A stretch of DNA of 64,000 nucleotides from Verrucomicrobiia bacterium (lineage in GTDB: Bacteria; Verrucomicrobiota; Verrucomicrobiia; Verrucomicrobiales; Akkermansiaceae): positions 1 through 64,000 of the forward strand of contig CANHQJ010000001.1 in assembly GCA_947462875.1 (NCBI GenBank), written 5' to 3'. Each line of letters begins with the position of its first letter. Position 1 is the stretch's first letter. The position numbers and the translations under genes were made by a program. Below, in pieces: positions 61,174 through 64,000 of the stretch. The notes beneath the pieces are model-generated. The model saw only the letters and a program-made list of their open reading frames with translations. It searched no databases and was not told where the DNA came from.

Positions 61174-62928
61174 GTGCCGTGGTCAAACACACAGGTGAAT
61201 CCGGAGGACCGAACGGTTTGGTCGCGGCGATTGTTATGGCTTGCCTCGTGTTGCGGAATCCTCGCTTTCGTGACCTTGGTGTGGGAAATTGGTTGGCCGG
61301 TATCTCCTTTGACTTTGTCACGGATCCGCGCGGTGACGTGGGGTATGGTGGTGATAGCCGCTCTGGTGGAGTTGGCGTTGAATTTGCTGGAGCGCAAAAA
61401 GGAACACTTCCGCCGCGGGATGATATTGCTGGCATTGCCGGTGATCGCCGGATTGCAGATGTTGTTGGGTCAGCAGATCTGGCCGGTGTTGAATGCGATT
61501 TTTCCCAGTTCATCCGTGCCTTACGTGGCCATGGGGGTGGTGCAGTTCAATCTGATTCTGCCGACTGTCGTGCGTATGATCCGCGTGATGCGTGACCAGC
61601 GCTGGTTCAATCGCATGCCGCCGGGCTTGATCGGTGTCCTGAGTTTTGCCCTTGTCATTCTGATCGGAACGGGATTCCTGATGACGCCCAACGCATCGTA
61701 CGACGGACTGCGCGCCGTGGATGCTCTTTTCATGAGCACGAGCGCCGTCTGTGTGACAGGCCTATCGTCAGTGAATGTGGAGACCCAGCTCACCTTCACC
61801 GGCCAGGCGATTCTGTTGGTCTTGATCCAGATCGGCGGATTGGGGGTGATGACCCTGACCTACTTTCTCGCCCTGGTCGCAGGGCAGGGGATCAATTTGC
61901 GCGACCGCGTGGCCTTGCGCGATTTGCTGAGTGAGGATAACATGGGGCGAGTCGGGAATTTCGTCTGGCACATTGTGGGGGCCACCTTGTTGATCGAACT
62001 GATCGGGGTGTTGTGCTTGCGCTACTTCTGGCAATCGAGCCATCAGATTCCCGGTCGATTGTGGTGGGATTGTGTGTTTCATGGTATTTCCGCTTTCTGC
62101 AATGCGGGATTTTCGACCTATGGCGATGGCTTGATGCATGCCTCTGTCAAAGAGAATTACCCGGTGCATAGCGTGGTGATGGCGCTGATCGTGCTCGGTG
62201 GTTTCGGGTTCGCCCTGCTCACAGAGCTGTCGCGTTACACCACAGCCTGGATCCGGCGCAGGATGACAAAGGAACGGAAACAACTGCCGCGTCTGACCGT
62301 GCATTGTCGGCTGGCGGCGACTACGACGCTGTGGCTGCTGACTCTCGGGATGCTGGGATACTGGTGGAGCGGGCTGACGCCCTGGGAGTCGTTGTTCAAC
62401 TCGGTGAGCACCCGTACGGCGGGCTTCAATATTTCGTTGTTTGGTGAACATGGCACAGCGGCTTTGGTGATCTCCTGTGTGCTGATGGCGATAGGCGGCA
62501 ATCCCGGAGGCACGGCGGGTGGTATCAAGACGACCACGATGGCGATCATTGTATTGGAAATGAAACGCATTTTGCTCGGGCAACGGGACTTGCAGCTGTG
62601 GGATCGCAGGGCATCGCGCGATGCGGTGGAGCGGAGTCTCGCGACGTTGGCGCTGTGTTTGATCTGGATTGCGGCGGCAACCTATTTGGTGGGTCTGTTC
62701 AATCCCCTGGCCTCCGGTGCCGATGTGGTCTTCGAGTGCGTGAGTGCGTTCGGCACGGTGGGCTTGACCCGGGGACTCACAGGCGTGCTGTCAGATCCCT
62801 CGAAAATTGTCATCACCCTGACCATGTTTGCCGGGCGTATCGGGATTCTGACCTTTGCCATGAGCTTGGTCGGTCCGAAGAAACCTTCCAAGATCCGCCT
62901 GCCGGAAACACGCGTGCCGCTAGGCTAA
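61174..62928 (+). CDS. KtrB/TrkH-type K+ transporter membrane subunit
   Basis: 584 residues with GTG start. Four pore-loop filters with glycines: STSAVCVTGLSSVN, AFCNAGFSTYG, STRTAGFNISLF, FGTVGLTRGLTG. An N-terminal extension of about 110 residues adds three TM helices compared with standard KtrB. It should form a dimeric K+ (or Na+-coupled) channel gated by the KtrA-type protein encoded 31 bp downstream. Start could be later (in-frame ATG options are within the extension). Confidence 0.9.
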   Translation: MPWSNTQVNPEDRTVWSRRLLWLASCCGILAFVTLVWEIGWPVSPLTLSRIRAVTWGMVVIAALVELALNLLERKKEHFRRGMILLALPVIAGLQMLLGQQIWPVLNAIFPSSSVPYVAMGVVQFNLILPTVVRMIRVMRDQRWFNRMPPGLIGVLSFALVILIGTGFLMTPNASYDGLRAVDALFMSTSAVCVTGLSSVNVETQLTFTGQAILLVLIQIGGLGVMTLTYFLALVAGQGINLRDRVALRDLLSEDNMGRVGNFVWHIVGATLLIELIGVLCLRYFWQSSHQIPGRLWWDCVFHGISAFCNAGFSTYGDGLMHASVKENYPVHSVVMALIVLGGFGFALLTELSRYTTAWIRRRMTKERKQLPRLTVHCRLAATTTLWLLTLGMLGYWWSGLTPWESLFNSVSTRTAGFNISLFGEHGTAALVISCVLMAIGGNPGGTAGGIKTTTMAIIVLEMKRILLGQRDLQLWDRRASRDAVERSLATLALCLIWIAAATYLVGLFNPLASGADVVFECVSAFGTVGLTRGLTGVLSDPSKIVITLTMFAGRIGILTFAMSLVGPKKPSKIRLPETRVPLG

Positions 62929-62959
62929 CAGAAAATCAATCTCCTACCATCATACGACC

Positions 62960-63634
62960 ATGAATTTTGTCATTTTAGGATTGGGTGCCTTCGGGACCAG
63001 CATCGCGCGGGAGCTCGCGCATTCGGGCCATCAGGTGATGGTGATTGACAATGACGAGAGCCATCTCGATGCGGTCAAGGAACTGGTGACCATTGCGGTG
63101 CAGGGCGATGCCACGGATCGGGATGTTTTGTTAGAGTTGGGCGTGGCCAGTGCCGATGCCGCGATTGTGGCGGTGGGCGAAAACTTCGAGGCCAGCCTGA
63201 TGATGACCGCGCACTTGAAATCGATCGGTGTGAAACGCATTTACACCCGTGTCTTTCACGAGGTGCAGGAGCAGCTGCTCGACCTGATGGGCGTGAGTGG
63301 CAAAATCCGCGTGGAGGCCCTGGCGGCGGAGATGTTCGCGCGCCATGTGTCCAATCGGGCGTTTTTGCGTCACTTTGTGGTCGATTCCACCCACGCGGTG
63401 GTGGAGCTGGTGTGCCCGGATTTCCTCGTGGGCAAGACGCTCAAGGAATCGGAGTTGCGCGGCAAACACGGCCTCAACCTCGTGACCGTGCGTCGCGCGG
63501 ATTCGCGGGAAATGTTACCGGATGACGTGCCGGTGATCGGCGGGCTCCCCGGGCCGGATTTTGTTTTTCAGGCGGGTGACCGTCTGGTGGTTTATGGTCT
63601 GGAGCTGGATATCCAGAAATTCACGGATCACTGA
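62960..63634 (+). CDS. KtrA/TrkA-type RCK regulatory subunit
   Basis: 224 residues. RCK_N Rossmann domain (FVILGLGAFGTSIA, then VIDNDE and VQGDATDRDVL) binds nucleotides, and an RCK_C domain (about 140-220) follows. It gates the upstream transporter subunit. Single-RCK_N size matches KtrA rather than two-repeat TrkA. Stop codon overlaps the 3' end of the PIN gene on the other strand. Confidence 0.92.
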   Translation: MNFVILGLGAFGTSIARELAHSGHQVMVIDNDESHLDAVKELVTIAVQGDATDRDVLLELGVASADAAIVAVGENFEASLMMTAHLKSIGVKRIYTRVFHEVQEQLLDLMGVSGKIRVEALAAEMFARHVSNRAFLRHFVVDSTHAVVELVCPDFLVGKTLKESELRGKHGLNLVTVRRADSREMLPDDVPVIGGLPGPDFVFQAGDRLVVYGLELDIQKFTDH

Positions 63635-64000
63635 GTGTTTCTCTCTTGCTCTTGTGCCAGAGCGAGAAGAAATTGACTGGGACTGTAGATCATCAGCGAA
63701 GAGTCGCGAAAATCGATTTGATTGCGCGTGACGATGCAATCCGCTCCGGCAAGTAAGGCAGAGTGATGCAAAACGGCATCTTCAAAATCTGTAAAACTGC
63801 TGTTAAGCGTTGAATCGATCACGGAGCGATTGACGGGGGAAACCTGACAAATCGCAGTGAGATCAAACATTTTTTCCAGAGTGGCTTTTGCCCCATAGTG
63901 ACGGCGAACGAGATAATAGACTGTCGTGATCGTAGTCGCGCAGACAGTGGCGACGAATTCTCCACGTTCTGCTTTATCCAAGACGAGGGATGAATGCTCA
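63628..64000 (-). CDS. PIN-domain protein, 5' end outside the window
   Basis: At least 124 residues visible, N terminus missing. The late acidic residues are in DFEDAVLHHSALLAGADCIVTRNQIDF, typical of PIN RNases; the first Asp (MKVLIDTN) must lie beyond position 64000. The visible reading frame runs through the window end without a stop. It could be a VapC-type toxin or a stand-alone PIN protein; a partner antitoxin, if present, is outside. Confidence 0.82.
   Translation of the reverse strand, partial: EHSSLVLDKAERGEFVATVCATTITTVYYLVRRHYGAKATLEKMFDLTAICQVSPVNRSVIDSTLNSSFTDFEDAVLHHSALLAGADCIVTRNQIDFRDSSLMIYSPSQFLLALAQEQERNTQ

Overview
The window looks like chromosomal DNA of a Verrucomicrobiota bacterium, most likely Verrucomicrobiae. 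This is an inference from gene content: an alternative complex III (ACIII) cluster joined to cbb3-like genes, a HemQ-type coproheme decarboxylase, a DUF6288 giant secreted protein, threonyl-tRNA synthetase without a TGS domain, and mostly non-Shine-Dalgarno starts. By eye the G+C is about 58-60%. Most of the window is dense housekeeping DNA. I see no insertion sequence, prophage, rRNA gene or CRISPR array.

Layout. 1-512: tandem 90-bp repeats derived from the 3' part of a tRNA gene; a small GIY-YIG nuclease gene sits between the repeats and a further tRNA-like copy. 631-10988: mscL, truA, an AsmA-like envelope protein, chdC with a membrane partner, ferredoxin, DUF721, HAD, folB, a TPR protein, then nadD with a split CbiX/DR2241-like pair and a lipoate-ligase-like gene. 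11022-20908: lipoprotein, tyrA, nrnA-truB, a TatD-like hydrolase, rpsN, an FmdB-like zinc ribbon, a CNNM/CorC protein, a Lon-N protein with lpxA, and thrS. 21003-26647: an ABC/RND-adaptor export operon facing a cysteine desulfurase. 26666-33229: a 2187-residue secreted mosaic protein. 33492-40071: rnr, a tandem pair of small membrane paralogs bracketed by inverted GC-rich hairpins, an M48 protease, a lipoprotein and a BNR_4-type beta-propeller.

40137-52474 is the main respiratory locus. A CRP-like palindrome precedes actABCDEF, an extra cytochrome c, a CcoN-like subunit, a CcoO-like subunit and a monohaem cytochrome, and a strong terminator closes the block. The CcoN-like protein aligns well with cbb3 subunit I but has lost the residues that bind CuB and haem b3, so it is probably not a terminal oxidase. 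With the tRNA-derived repeat/GIY-YIG element, this is the most noteworthy content of the window.

52568-64000: an EF-hand protein, two low-GC orphan genes, a Gfo/Idh/MocA oxidoreductase, plsX, argJ, argC, a lipase-like lipoprotein, a KtrB/KtrA-type K+ uptake pair and a PIN-domain gene cut by the window end. Start positions were chosen by eye and several are uncertain; this is stated per gene.
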